A stretch of 64,000 bases of DNA from Thermobifida halotolerans (GCF_003574835.2 NZ_CP063196.1:4030001-4094000), one strand, 5' to 3'; positions 8,573-16,491 are shown, counted from the first letter of the stretch. Made by a program: numbers and translations. Notes: generated by a model not told the origin, from the letters alone.

Positions 8573-9442
8573 TCAGCAGCACGGTCCAGCGTGTTCCTCC
8601 GGGAGTTCGTCGTCGGCGCGGCGGCGTTCCAGGAAGATGGTGTCGCGCCAGCGGCCGTCGAGGCGGCCGATGCGCTCGCGTACGCCCAGGGTGCGAAAGC
8701 CCGCGCTGCGGTGCAGGGCGAGGCTGGCCTTGTTCTCGGGGAAGATCGAGGTCTGCAGGGTCCACAGACCACCCCTGTCGGCGGCGGTGACCTGCTGGTA
8801 CAGCAGTGACCGGCCCACGCCCCGGCCCCGCGCCCCCTCCCCCACGTACACGGAGGTCTCGGCGACGCCCGCGTAGCACTCGCGCGCGGAGACGGGGGAG
8901 GCGGCCGCCCAGCCGACGACCGCGCCGTCGATCTCGGCGACCCAGCGGTGGTCGGGCAGCCACCTGGCGTCCAGCTCCGACACCTCGGGCACGTCGGTCT
9001 CGAAGGTGGCGTTCCCGGTGGCGATCCCCTCGGCGTAGATGCGGCGCACCTCGGGGAAGTCGCCGTGCTCCATGTGCCGGACGTGCACGTCGGCGGGCAG
9101 GTCGGCCGGGCAGCAGGGGCGGGCCGCGAGCACGCCCATGACGACGTCGGCCGCGTGCGGCAGGCCGGTGCAGCAGGCCAGGTTGATCGACACGCGGGTG
9201 GCGGTGCCCTCCTTCCGCAACTGCACGAACCTGACGTCGGCGAGTTTGCGCAGGTGGTGTGAGCAGGTGGCCTGGCTGATGCCCAGGACGGCGGCCAGTT
9301 CGCCGACCGTGACCTCACCGGGGGCGGTGGCGACCGCGTGCAGCAGTCGCACCCGGGTGGGTTCGGCCAGGGTGGCGAACCAGGAGGCGTAGGTCGCGGC
9401 GGCGTCGGCGTCGATCGGGGCGGGAGGTGGCGACACGGTCAT
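8573..9442 (-). CDS. ArsR regulator fused to GNAT acetyltransferase (ArsN-like)
   Basis: A 289-residue two-domain protein. Residues about 10-90 are an ArsR/SmtB winged helix with recognition segment ATCSHHLRKL. Residues about 125-285 are a GNAT domain of the phosphinothricin/arsinothricin acetyltransferase group (ATFETDVPE, VGWAAASPVS, AGVAETSVYV, acetyl-CoA loop GARGRGVGRSLL). ArsN1 enzymes N-acetylate the antibiotic arsinothricin. Paired cysteines occur at ACCTGLP, ARPCCPADLP and the terminal GPCC, so As(III) sensing is plausible. The start is the ATG at 9442; upstream alternatives in frame are blocked by a stop. It is divergent from a flavoprotein gene across an operator-rich gap. Confidence 0.88.
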   Translation of the reverse strand: MTVSPPPAPIDADAAATYASWFATLAEPTRVRLLHAVATAPGEVTVGELAAVLGISQATCSHHLRKLADVRFVQLRKEGTATRVSINLACCTGLPHAADVVMGVLAARPCCPADLPADVHVRHMEHGDFPEVRRIYAEGIATGNATFETDVPEVSELDARWLPDHRWVAEIDGAVVGWAAASPVSARECYAGVAETSVYVGEGARGRGVGRSLLYQQVTAADRGGLWTLQTSIFPENKASLALHRSAGFRTLGVRERIGRLDGRWRDTIFLERRRADDELPEEHAGPCC

Positions 9443-9461
9443 GACTTCATTATCGACCACG

Positions 9462-9483
9462 ATCGATGGTTGCGTCCATCGAT
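9462..9483. promoter_or_regulatory. ArsR-type operator 1
   Basis: ATCGATGG-N6-CCATCGAT is a perfect inverted repeat in the 93-bp gap between the divergent ArsR-GNAT and flavoprotein genes, so it probably serves both promoters. The TCGAT core repeats several times in the gap. Confidence 0.6.
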
Positions 9484-9500
9484 GAATGTCGATAGATTCG

Positions 9501-9522
9501 CATCGATCGATTTCCGTCGATG
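9501..9522. promoter_or_regulatory. ArsR-type operator 2
   Basis: CATCGA-N10-TCGATG shares the half-site of the neighbouring palindrome. It sits immediately before the ribosome-binding site of the gene at 9536, where a bound repressor would block transcription. Confidence 0.5.
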
Positions 9523-9535
9523 AAAGGATCGGACG

Positions 9536-10867
9536 ATGTCCGAACAGCTTCCTGTCGTGGTGATCGGCGCCGGACCGGTCGGCCTGGCCGCCGCCGCGCA
9601 CGCGGTCGAACGCGGTCTGCCGGTCACAGTGCTGGAGAGGGGTTCGGGGCCGGGCGCGGCGGTGCGCGAGTGGGGACACGTGCGGCTGTTCTCGATGTGG
9701 CGGGACCTGGTCGACCCGGCCGCCGAGCGACTGCTCACGCCGACCGGCTGGACGCGCCCCGACGACGCCCGCTACCCCACCGGCGCCGAGTGGGTCGAGG
9801 ACTACCTGGCCCCGCTGGCCGCGGCGCTGGGCGAGCGGGTGCGGTTCGACGCCGAGGTCGTGGGCGTGAGCAGGCGGGGCCGGGACCGTCTGGTGGACGC
9901 CGGACGCGCCGAGTCCCCGTTCACCGTCCGGGTGCGCACCGGCGGCGGCGAGGAGCGCCTGCTCGCCCGCGCCGTGGTCGACGCCTCCGGCACCTGGGTC
10001 GCCCCCAACCCGCTGGGCGGCGACGGCCTGCCCGCGATCGGCGAGACGGCCGCGGCCGAGCGGATCACCTACCGCATCCCCGACCTGTCCGACCCCGCCA
10101 CCCGTGAGCGGTACGCCGGGCGCCGCACCGCCGTGGTGGGCCGCGGCCACTCGGCGCTGACCGCGCTGGTGGCCCTGGCCGAACTCGCCGAGACCGCACC
10201 CGGCACGCGGGCGGTGTGGGTGCTGCGCCGCGGCGAGATCGGCGACGCGTTCGGCGGCGGGGAGGCCGACCAGTTGGCCGCGCGCGGCGCGCTGGGCCTG
10301 CGCGCCAGGGCCGCGGTCGAGGCCGGCTCCATCGAGGTGGTGACCGGGTTCCGCACCACCGAGGTGCGCCGCGACGGCGACGGCGTGGTGCTGGTCGACG
10401 AGAGCGGCCGCGCTCTGGAGGCGGCCGGGGTGGTGGCGCTGACCGGGTTCCGTCCGGACCTGTCGTGGCTGTCGGAGATCCGGCTCGGCCTGGACCCCGC
10501 CCTCCAGGCCCCGGTGAAGCTGGCCCCGCTGATCGACCCCAACGTGCACTCGTGCGGCACCGTCTACCCGCACGGGGCCGCCGAACTGGCCCATCCCGAA
10601 CCCGGTTTCTTCCTGGCGGGCATGAAGAGCTACGGCCGCGCTCCGACCTTCCTCGCGCTCACCGGCTTCGAGCAGGCGCGCAGCGTGGTGGCGGAGATCG
10701 CCGGGGACCACGAGTCGGCGGCACGTGTGGAGCTGACCCTGCCGGAGACCGGGGTGTGCGGCGGATCCGGCCTGTTCGACGACCCGGACTCCACGGCCGA
10801 GGGCGGCTGCTGCGGCGGAGGGGCGCCCCAGGTCGTCGAACTGGGACAGCCGTCCCTGTCGAGCTGA
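9536..10867 (+). CDS. FAD-dependent NAD(P)-binding monooxygenase of the ars island
   Basis: A 443-residue flavoprotein with an N-terminal FAD motif (VIGAGPVGLAAAAHA, about residues 6-22), a second Rossmann motif (VVGRGHSALTALVAL, about 199-213) and the ATG-like motif ALTGFRPD (about 302). The tail carries GGCCGGG about 20 residues from the end, an unusual cysteine pair that could bind arsenite or another metal. ATG at 9536 with GAAAGGA upstream. It is divergent from the ArsR-GNAT fusion and followed nine bases later by an MFS transporter. A role in arsenical oxidation, like ArsO flavoproteins, is inferred from context; no substrate can be read from the sequence. Confidence 0.82.
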   Translation: MSEQLPVVVIGAGPVGLAAAAHAVERGLPVTVLERGSGPGAAVREWGHVRLFSMWRDLVDPAAERLLTPTGWTRPDDARYPTGAEWVEDYLAPLAAALGERVRFDAEVVGVSRRGRDRLVDAGRAESPFTVRVRTGGGEERLLARAVVDASGTWVAPNPLGGDGLPAIGETAAAERITYRIPDLSDPATRERYAGRRTAVVGRGHSALTALVALAELAETAPGTRAVWVLRRGEIGDAFGGGEADQLAARGALGLRARAAVEAGSIEVVTGFRTTEVRRDGDGVVLVDESGRALEAAGVVALTGFRPDLSWLSEIRLGLDPALQAPVKLAPLIDPNVHSCGTVYPHGAAELAHPEPGFFLAGMKSYGRAPTFLALTGFEQARSVVAEIAGDHESAARVELTLPETGVCGGSGLFDDPDSTAEGGCCGGGAPQVVELGQPSLSS

Positions 10868-10875
10868 CCGACCGT

Positions 10876-12105
10876 ATGGAGACAACCGACACCTCCCGCG
10901 CGGCCGGACCGGTCCGGGTCCGGCCGCGCGGGGCGGCGGCGGCCCTGGCCGCCCTGTGCGTGACGGTGACCACGAGCTACGGGGTGCTCTTCTACGCCTT
11001 TCCGGTGCTGGCGCTGCCGATCACCGCCGACACCGGGTGGCCTCTGGTGGCGACCACGGCCGCGTTCTCCCTCGCCCAGGTCGTGGGGGCGCTGGTCGGC
11101 GTCCCGGTGGGCCGGTGGCTGGACCGGTACGGGCCGCGCACGGTGATGACCCTCGGCGCCGCCGTCGCCGCCCCCGCCCTGGCGGGGATCGCGCTCGCCC
11201 CCGACCTGTGGTCCTTCGCCGCGGCGTGGCTCGTGGCCGGGGCGACGATGGCCGCGCTGTTCTACCCTCCGGCGTTCGCGGCGCTCACCCGCTGGTACGG
11301 CCCCGACCGGGTGCGCGCGCTGACCGCGCTCACCCTGGTCGCCGGACTCGCCAGCACGATCTTCGCGCCGCTGACCGCCGCCCTCGACGGCTGGCTGGGC
11401 TGGCGGGGCGCCTATCTCGTACTGGCGGCGGTCATGCTGGTGGTCGCCGTACCGCTGCACGCCCTCGCGCTGCGGCCGCCCTGGACCCCCGCGGCCGACG
11501 CGCCGCCGCACGACGACGCGCGGGAGCCGGGAACGGTCCGCTCCGTGGTGCTGAGTCCGGCGTTCCTCGCCCTGACCGGAGCGCTGACGCTGGGCGCGTT
11601 CGGGGTGTACGCGGTTCCGGTCAACATGGTCCCGCTGCTGGACGAGCGTGGTGTGGCCGCGGGTGCCGCGGCGTGGGTGCTGGGCGTCACGGGCATCGGC
11701 CAGGTGCTCGGCCGCCTCCTCTACGCCCCGCTGGACCGGCACACGGGTGCCGCCACCCGCCTGGCGGCCGTACTCGCGGTCTGCGCGCTCACGACGGCGT
11801 TGCTCGCCGCGGTGCCCGGACCGGTGTCGGTGCTCCTCGCCGTGTCGATGCTGGCGGGGGTGGGGCGGGGTGTCTTCACCCTGCTGCACGCCACCGCGGT
11901 CAGCGACCGGTGGGGCACCGCCCGCTACGGCACCCTCAACGGCATCCTGCACGCGCCGCTGTCCCTGGTCAGTGCGGTGGCCCCGGCGGCGGGCGCCTTC
12001 CTGGCCGGGCTCCTCGGCGGCTATCCCGCGCTCTTCGCGCTGCTCGCGGCCACCGCGGTGGCGGGTGTTGTCCTCGCGCCGCTTTCGCGGCCCTCCCGCG
12101 GGTGA
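10876..12105 (+). CDS. MFS transporter (copy 1)
   Basis: A 409-residue major facilitator with about 12 hydrophobic segments and the loop motif GRWLDRYGPRTV after TM2. The ATG at 10876 is nine bases past the preceding stop with no clear SD, so translational coupling to the flavoprotein is likely. It is a close paralogue of 12745-14019. Export of an arsenical, for example an organoarsenical or its acetylated product, is a reasonable inference from the ars setting. The substrate is unknown. Confidence 0.87.
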   Translation: METTDTSRAAGPVRVRPRGAAAALAALCVTVTTSYGVLFYAFPVLALPITADTGWPLVATTAAFSLAQVVGALVGVPVGRWLDRYGPRTVMTLGAAVAAPALAGIALAPDLWSFAAAWLVAGATMAALFYPPAFAALTRWYGPDRVRALTALTLVAGLASTIFAPLTAALDGWLGWRGAYLVLAAVMLVVAVPLHALALRPPWTPAADAPPHDDAREPGTVRSVVLSPAFLALTGALTLGAFGVYAVPVNMVPLLDERGVAAGAAAWVLGVTGIGQVLGRLLYAPLDRHTGAATRLAAVLAVCALTTALLAAVPGPVSVLLAVSMLAGVGRGVFTLLHATAVSDRWGTARYGTLNGILHAPLSLVSAVAPAAGAFLAGLLGGYPALFALLAATAVAGVVLAPLSRPSRG

Positions 12106-12145
12106 TCCCGCGCGCCGGAGAGCGCCCGCACCGACCTGACCGTGG

Positions 12146-12202
12146 AAAGGAGGAGTCTCCGTGGCGTCCGCGCCGGTTCCCGTTGGCACCGGGGTGTCTC
12201 GT
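12146..12202 (+). pseudogene. Start of a gene cut off by the dispersed repeat
   Basis: A strong AAAGGAGGAG ribosome-binding site precedes a GTG at 12161. About 14 credible codons (MASAPVPVGTGVSRR) follow before the sequence turns into the repeat that also occurs at 57362-57627. The beginning resembles the N-terminal leader of the ACR3 protein at 16492-17628, but this is too short to identify. Confidence 0.35.
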
Positions 12203-12597
12203 CGAGGTCTGAGTGTTGGGTTCTGCGGTGGGCGCGGGGGTCTTCGCGGAGCACACGAGGAAAGGACGAGGCATTCCACCCCGGCCGTCCGGAGTGGGTC
12301 CCCACGGGTTGGCGGCGACTGGTCGAGGCGCCCCGGGCGCCGAGTCCGGGCACGCCTCCACGGGCGGACCAGCCGAAGGAACACCGGCCACCCCGGGGGC
12401 AGCGCCCTGTGGGGCGGGACCGTCGCCGAGGGTGCGGGAAGGTGGGGCCGTGTCCGGACTCGGCGCCCGGGGCGCCTCGACCGGACATCGGCAGCCGGTG
12501 GTGTCCCGCTTCTGGAGGGTTCTGTGGAATGCCTCGACCTCGTCGGGGCGCGGCGGAACCGCATCCGCCGCGAACCCGACCATCAAACCTCGACCGG
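12203..12597 (+). repeat. Dispersed non-coding repeat, copy A
   Basis: Large parts match the reverse complement of 57362-57627, from GAGGTCTGAGTGTT at the left to ACCATCAAACCTCGA at the right. Copy A has about 120 bp more than copy B in the middle. No convincing protein is encoded in any frame. It separates the two MFS genes and appears to interrupt a gene start at 12161. Confidence 0.7.
12321..12482. repeat. 29-bp perfect inverted repeat inside copy A
   Basis: Arms 12321-12349 and 12454-12482 are exact reverse complements, separated by 104 nt, and continue past one mismatch. Copy B retains only one arm. The structure could form a long cruciform or RNA hairpin. Confidence 0.85.
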
Positions 12598-12744
12598 TGT
12601 CGTGCAGCGGCGCGCCGAAACGGCGCCGGCACGGGGAACCGGGTGCCCCCGACCATTTTCTTCGCAGGTCAAAGGAGTGTCGCCGGAGAAGCGGAGTTCG
12701 GCGAACCACCGAACTGGAACGCCGCTCCGTGCTCCACTTACTGT

Positions 12745-14019
12745 ATGGAGTCAATTGGTGACGCTTATGTAATAAATACAGTTCAGAGCAGGTCTCACCG
12801 GGCGACAACGGTACTGGTGACGCTGTGCGTCACCGTGACCCTCAGTCGCGGCGTGCTGTACTACAGCTTCCCGGTGCTGGCGCTGCCGATCACCGCCGAC
12901 ACCGGGTGGCCGCTGGTGGCGACCACGGCCGCGTTCTCCCTCGCCCAGATCGTCGCGGCGGTGGCCGGAATCCCGGTGGGCCGGTGGCTGGACCGGTACG
13001 GGCCGCGCACGGTGATGACCCTCGGCGCCGCCGTCGCCGCCCCCGCCCTGGTCGCCGTCGCGTTCGCCCCCGGCCTGTGGTCCTTCGCCGCGGCGTGGCT
13101 CGTGGCCGGGTCGACGATGGCCGCCCTTTCCTACTCCCCCGCGTTCGTGGCGCTCACCCGCTGGTACGGCCCCGACCGGATACGGGCGTTGACGACGTTG
13201 ACCCTGGTCGCCGGACTCGCCAGCACGATCTTCGCCCCGCTGGCCGCCGCCCTCGACGGCTGGCTGGGCTGGCGGGAGGCCTACCTGGTCCTGGCGGCGG
13301 TCATGCTGGTGGTCGCCGTACCGCTGCACGCCCTCGCGCTGCGCCTGCCCTGGCCGCCGGATTCCGCGGACCGGTCGGAGGACGCCGCGCGGGAGTGCGG
13401 CGGCGTCCGCTCCGTCGTGTGCAGCAGGGCGTTCCTCGTGCTGACCGGGGCACTGACCCTGGGCGCGTTCGGTGCCTACGCGGTACCGACGAACCTGGTG
13501 CCGCTGCTGGTCGAACGCGGACTGGACACCAACGTCGCGGCGTGGGTCCTGGGCGCCGGCGGGATCGGCCAACTGCTCGGCCGACTCGCCTACGGTCCGC
13601 TGCACCGGCGCACCGGAGTCCGCGCCTGCTCGGTCACCGTACTCGCGACCTGCGCGTTCACCGTCATGCTGTTCGCCGCGGTGCCCGGACCCGTGGCGGC
13701 GCTGTTCGCCGTCTCCGTACTGGCGGGAACGGGACGGGGCCTGTTCATCCTGCTCCAGGCCACCGCGGTCAGCGACCGGTGGGGCACCGCGCACTACGGA
13801 ACCCTCAGCGGTGTCCTGCACACTCCGGCGACCGTCGCCATCGCCCTGGGCCCCGGAGCGGGCACCCTCCTCGCCGAGTTCCTCGGCAGCTACCCCGAAC
13901 TCTTCGCCCTGCTCGCGGCCACCGCGGCGACCGGCACCGCCCTGGCGTCGGGTTCGTGTCCCCCGCGGCGGTCACACCCGCGGGAGTCCGCGTGCCCGGG
14001 AAGCCCGGAGGGCGCCTGA
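12745..14019 (+). CDS. MFS transporter (copy 2)
   Basis: A 424-residue transporter, highly similar throughout to the MFS protein at 10876-12105 and sharing GRWLDRYGPRTVMTLGAA; the two are a tandem duplication. The start at 12745 is uncertain because no good SD is visible. The first ~20 codons are AT-richer than the rest and differ from copy 1, which suggests the 5' end was rebuilt after the repeat at 12203-12597 arrived. The substrate is unknown; the ars setting suggests arsenical efflux. Confidence 0.82.
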   Translation: MESIGDAYVINTVQSRSHRATTVLVTLCVTVTLSRGVLYYSFPVLALPITADTGWPLVATTAAFSLAQIVAAVAGIPVGRWLDRYGPRTVMTLGAAVAAPALVAVAFAPGLWSFAAAWLVAGSTMAALSYSPAFVALTRWYGPDRIRALTTLTLVAGLASTIFAPLAAALDGWLGWREAYLVLAAVMLVVAVPLHALALRLPWPPDSADRSEDAARECGGVRSVVCSRAFLVLTGALTLGAFGAYAVPTNLVPLLVERGLDTNVAAWVLGAGGIGQLLGRLAYGPLHRRTGVRACSVTVLATCAFTVMLFAAVPGPVAALFAVSVLAGTGRGLFILLQATAVSDRWGTAHYGTLSGVLHTPATVAIALGPGAGTLLAEFLGSYPELFALLAATAATGTALASGSCPPRRSHPRESACPGSPEGA

Positions 14020-14068
14020 ACCTCTCCCTCCTCCCCTCCCCTCTCCCCACTCTCTTCGGAAGGCGGTC

Positions 14069-14875
14069 ATGGAACGTTTCCCCCTCATCGTCATCGGCGG
14101 CGGCCAGTCCGGTCTGGCCACCGCGCACGCCGCCGCCCGGATGGGCGTGCGCGCCCTCGTCCTGGAGGCCGCCGCCGTGACCGCCGCGACCGGAGGTTTC
14201 TCCCGGCCGCACCGCCCCGACCTTCCCGGTCTGGCCGACTTCACCGGACGGGTGCTGCACTCGGCCGAGTACCGCACGCCGGAGCCGTTCGCGGACCAGC
14301 GGATCGTGGTGGTGGGCGGCGGGAACTCCGCGGTGCAGATCGCCGTGGAACTGGCCGGGACCGCGCGCGTCAGCCTGGCCACGCGCGCGCCGCTGTCCTT
14401 CCTCCCCCAGCGCCCGCTCGGCCGCGACCTGCACTGGTGGCTCGTCCGCAGCGGTCTGGACGCCGCCCCGATCATGCGGCTCCCGCGCTCCGGGGCCACC
14501 CCGGTGCTCGACGACGGCCGCTACCGCGCCGCGCTGGCCTCGGGCAACCCGGACCGGCGCCCCCTGTTCGCCCGGCTGCGGCGGGGAGTCATCGAACTCG
14601 ACCCGCTGGGCTACACCCTGCGGGTCGCGGGCCGCCTGGTCGACCTGTCCCCGCGCGAGTTCGAACTGCTGCGCCACCTGCTGGAGCACGCGGGGCGGGT
14701 GGTCAGCCGGAACCAGTTGTGGCGCGAGGTCTGGCGCAAGACCACGCCCATGGCGAACAACACGATCACCGTCCACATCCGCCGGCTGCGCAACAAGCTC
14801 GGGGAGAGCGAGATCAACCCCCGCTTCGTCCACACCGTGCGCGGCCTGGGCTACCGGCTCGACCCGGAGGGGTGA
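14069..14875 (+). CDS. Flavoprotein/OmpR-type winged-helix chimera
   Basis: A 268-residue protein with an unusual architecture. Residues 1-35 are an FAD-type Rossmann start (VIGGGQSGLATAHAAARMG). Residue ~39 then jumps directly to ATGGFSRPHRPDLPGL and the NAD(P) motif VVVGGGNSAVQIAVELA (about 80-96), so about 90 residues present in ordinary ArsO-like monooxygenases are missing. After RRPLFARL (about 169) the C-terminal 98 residues are an OmpR/PhoB winged helix (LSPREFELLRHLLEHAGRVV, ITVHIRRLRNKLGE, VHTVRGLGYRLD). The frame is clean, with ATG at 14069 and GGAAGG upstream. It could be a redox-responsive regulator or a deletion fusion of two genes. Confidence 0.8.
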   Translation: MERFPLIVIGGGQSGLATAHAAARMGVRALVLEAAAVTAATGGFSRPHRPDLPGLADFTGRVLHSAEYRTPEPFADQRIVVVGGGNSAVQIAVELAGTARVSLATRAPLSFLPQRPLGRDLHWWLVRSGLDAAPIMRLPRSGATPVLDDGRYRAALASGNPDRRPLFARLRRGVIELDPLGYTLRVAGRLVDLSPREFELLRHLLEHAGRVVSRNQLWREVWRKTTPMANNTITVHIRRLRNKLGESEINPRFVHTVRGLGYRLDPEG

Positions 14876-14881
14876 GCCCCG

Positions 14882-14902
14882 GCCGGGAGCCCGTCTCCCG
14901 GC
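14882..14902 (+). terminator. Hairpin after the chimera gene
   Basis: GCCGGGAG-N5-CTCCCGGC (8-bp stem) begins seven bases after the stop. It probably terminates the MFS2-chimera transcript. Confidence 0.6.
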
Positions 14903-14979
14903 TCCGCGCGCGGTCCGCCACGCGCTCCGTGGCGCCGCCGCCACGTCGGAGGTCCTGGGGAGCCCACTAAACTGCGGCT

Positions 14980-15336
14980 GTGAACCAGGCGGATTTCAGC
15001 ACGCATCCCGCGGAGCCGGGCACGGGGGACGGACGTCCGCCGCCCAACTCCGAGGCCGCCCTGTCCGCCGAGACCGCCGAACGCATCGCGGACACCCTGC
15101 GCGCCCTCGCCGATCCCACGCGGCTGCGGCTGCTGACCATGCTGCTGAACGCCCCCTCGGGAGAGGCGTGCGTGCAGGACCTGGCCACGCCGCTGGCGAC
15201 CTCGCAGCCCACGGTCAGCCACCACCTGAAGATCCTCGCCGCGGCCGGGCTGGTGCGCCGGGACAGACGCGGCAAGCGGTCGTGGTACTCCATCCGTGAG
15301 GAGCGGGTCGCTCTGGTACGCGGTCTGCTGGGTTGA
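14980..15336 (+). CDS. ArsR/SmtB-family transcriptional regulator
   Basis: A 118-residue repressor with an ArsR winged helix over about residues 30-115 (ALADPTRLRLL; recognition helix TSQPTVSHHLKIL; wing RRGKRSWYSI). A single Cys in GEACVQDL sits where ArsR proteins often place a metal ligand, but the CxC pair of classical ArsR is absent, so the inducer is uncertain. GTG at 14980. An inverted-repeat operator and the ArsR-ArsC fusion gene follow on the same strand. Confidence 0.9.
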   Translation: MNQADFSTHPAEPGTGDGRPPPNSEAALSAETAERIADTLRALADPTRLRLLTMLLNAPSGEACVQDLATPLATSQPTVSHHLKILAAAGLVRRDRRGKRSWYSIREERVALVRGLLG

Positions 15337-15359
15337 GGTCTCTCATCCGTGGACAGTCA

Positions 15360-15393
15360 TATAGACAACCATAAAAATAGGAGAGTGTCTATA
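15360..15393. promoter_or_regulatory. Operator upstream of the arsR-arsC fusion
   Basis: TATAGACA (15360-15367) and TGTCTATA (15386-15393) form a perfect inverted repeat with an 18-nt spacer just before the ATG at 15400. A related AT-rich sequence lies before the ArsC gene at 18309. Confidence 0.6.
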
Positions 15394-15399
15394 TCTCCC

Positions 15400-16434
15400 A
15401 TGCTTGCCGACGCCACGGCCCAGCGGTTGGCCGCCCAACTCAAACTCCTCGGCGAGCCGGTGCGCCTGCGCCTGATGAGCCTGGCCGAGGCCGCCCCCGC
15501 CTCCGGGGTGCGCGCGGGTGAGCTCGCGGCCGCCTTCGACCTGACCCAGCCGACCGTCAGCCACCACCTCAAAGCCCTGAACGAGGCGGGGCTCGTGGCC
15601 TGCGAGCGGGACGGCAACCAACTCCTCTACCGGGCCACCCCCGCGGCCCGGCGGCTGCTCGCGGTCCTGCGCGGACTGCTCGGCGGAGACGGCGGAACGC
15701 TTCCCGACTCGGCCGACGACCTGCGCGGCATCCTCGACGCGCTCGGCGGCGCGGAAGAGCCCCGCCCCTCCTCCCCGCCGCGGCCCTCGCCCCGCCCGCT
15801 GCCCGGTCTGCTCGACCCCGAGGACCTGCTCCACCGTGTGCAGGAGCGCCTCGTCATCCGCTTCACCGGGGTCTTCAGCGCCGAGACCGTCCGCCGCTAC
15901 CTGCGCGACTCCTACGAGCGACTCGCCGCCAGCGCCGCCGTCACCGCCCACCTGCCCGCGCTGACCGAGCGCTTCGCCGCCGACCGTCTGGCCTCCATCG
16001 CCCGCCGCGAGGGCCTCCTGCACAAGGCCGTGCCCGAGGTGCTGTTCGTGTGCGTGCACAACGCGGGCCGCTCCCAGATGGCCGCCGGCCTGCTGCGCAG
16101 CCTGGCGGGCGAGCGGGTCGTCATCCGCTCGGCCGGCTCCACCCCCGCCGAGGGCGTCGACAGCGGGGTCCGCGCCGCGATGGCGGAGATCGGCATCGAC
16201 CTGGCCGCCGAGTACCCCAAACCGCTCACCGACGACGTGGTGCACGCCGCCGACATCGTGGTGACCATGGGCTGCGGCGACGCCTGCCCCGTCTACCCGG
16301 GCAAGCGCTACCTGGACTGGGAGATCCCCGAACCGGCGAACCGCTCCACGGTGGACGTGCGGGGCATCCGCGACGAGATCGAGCGGCGCATCCGCACCGA
16401 ACTCCTCCCCGAACTGCTGCACGGCGCTCCCTAG
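15400..16434 (+). CDS. ArsR-ArsC fusion: regulator plus arsenate reductase
   Basis: A 344-residue protein. Residues about 1-95 are an ArsR winged helix (LGEPVRLRLM, LTQPTVSHHLKAL). A Pro/Ser-rich linker follows, then a three-helix segment (about 130-205), then a low-molecular-weight-phosphatase-fold arsenate reductase with active-site loop CVHNAGRSQMAAGLL (about 218) and MGCGDACPVYPGKRYLDW. Actinobacterial enzymes of this type reduce As(V) with mycothiol or thioredoxin partners. The start is uncertain: the ATG at 15400 and a GTG at 15385 are both in frame, and the operator favours 15400. Confidence 0.9.
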   Translation: MLADATAQRLAAQLKLLGEPVRLRLMSLAEAAPASGVRAGELAAAFDLTQPTVSHHLKALNEAGLVACERDGNQLLYRATPAARRLLAVLRGLLGGDGGTLPDSADDLRGILDALGGAEEPRPSSPPRPSPRPLPGLLDPEDLLHRVQERLVIRFTGVFSAETVRRYLRDSYERLAASAAVTAHLPALTERFAADRLASIARREGLLHKAVPEVLFVCVHNAGRSQMAAGLLRSLAGERVVIRSAGSTPAEGVDSGVRAAMAEIGIDLAAEYPKPLTDDVVHAADIVVTMGCGDACPVYPGKRYLDWEIPEPANRSTVDVRGIRDEIERRIRTELLPELLHGAP

Positions 16435-16443
16435 AACGCGTGC

Positions 16444-16473
16444 GGCGGCGGACGGGCCACGCCGTCCGCCGCC
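16444..16473. terminator. Bidirectional terminator between arsR-arsC and acr3
   Basis: A perfect 12-bp inverted repeat (16444-16455 and 16462-16473) lies in the 57-bp gap between the convergent genes. Confidence 0.8.
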
Positions 16474-16491
16474 GTCGGGAGGGATCGGGGA

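Noticed and set aside
12142-12740. Open frames on both strands across the MFS spacer
   Set aside because: They follow the dispersed repeat, differ in every frame from its other copy, and show no coding signature beyond the first ~14 codons at 12161.
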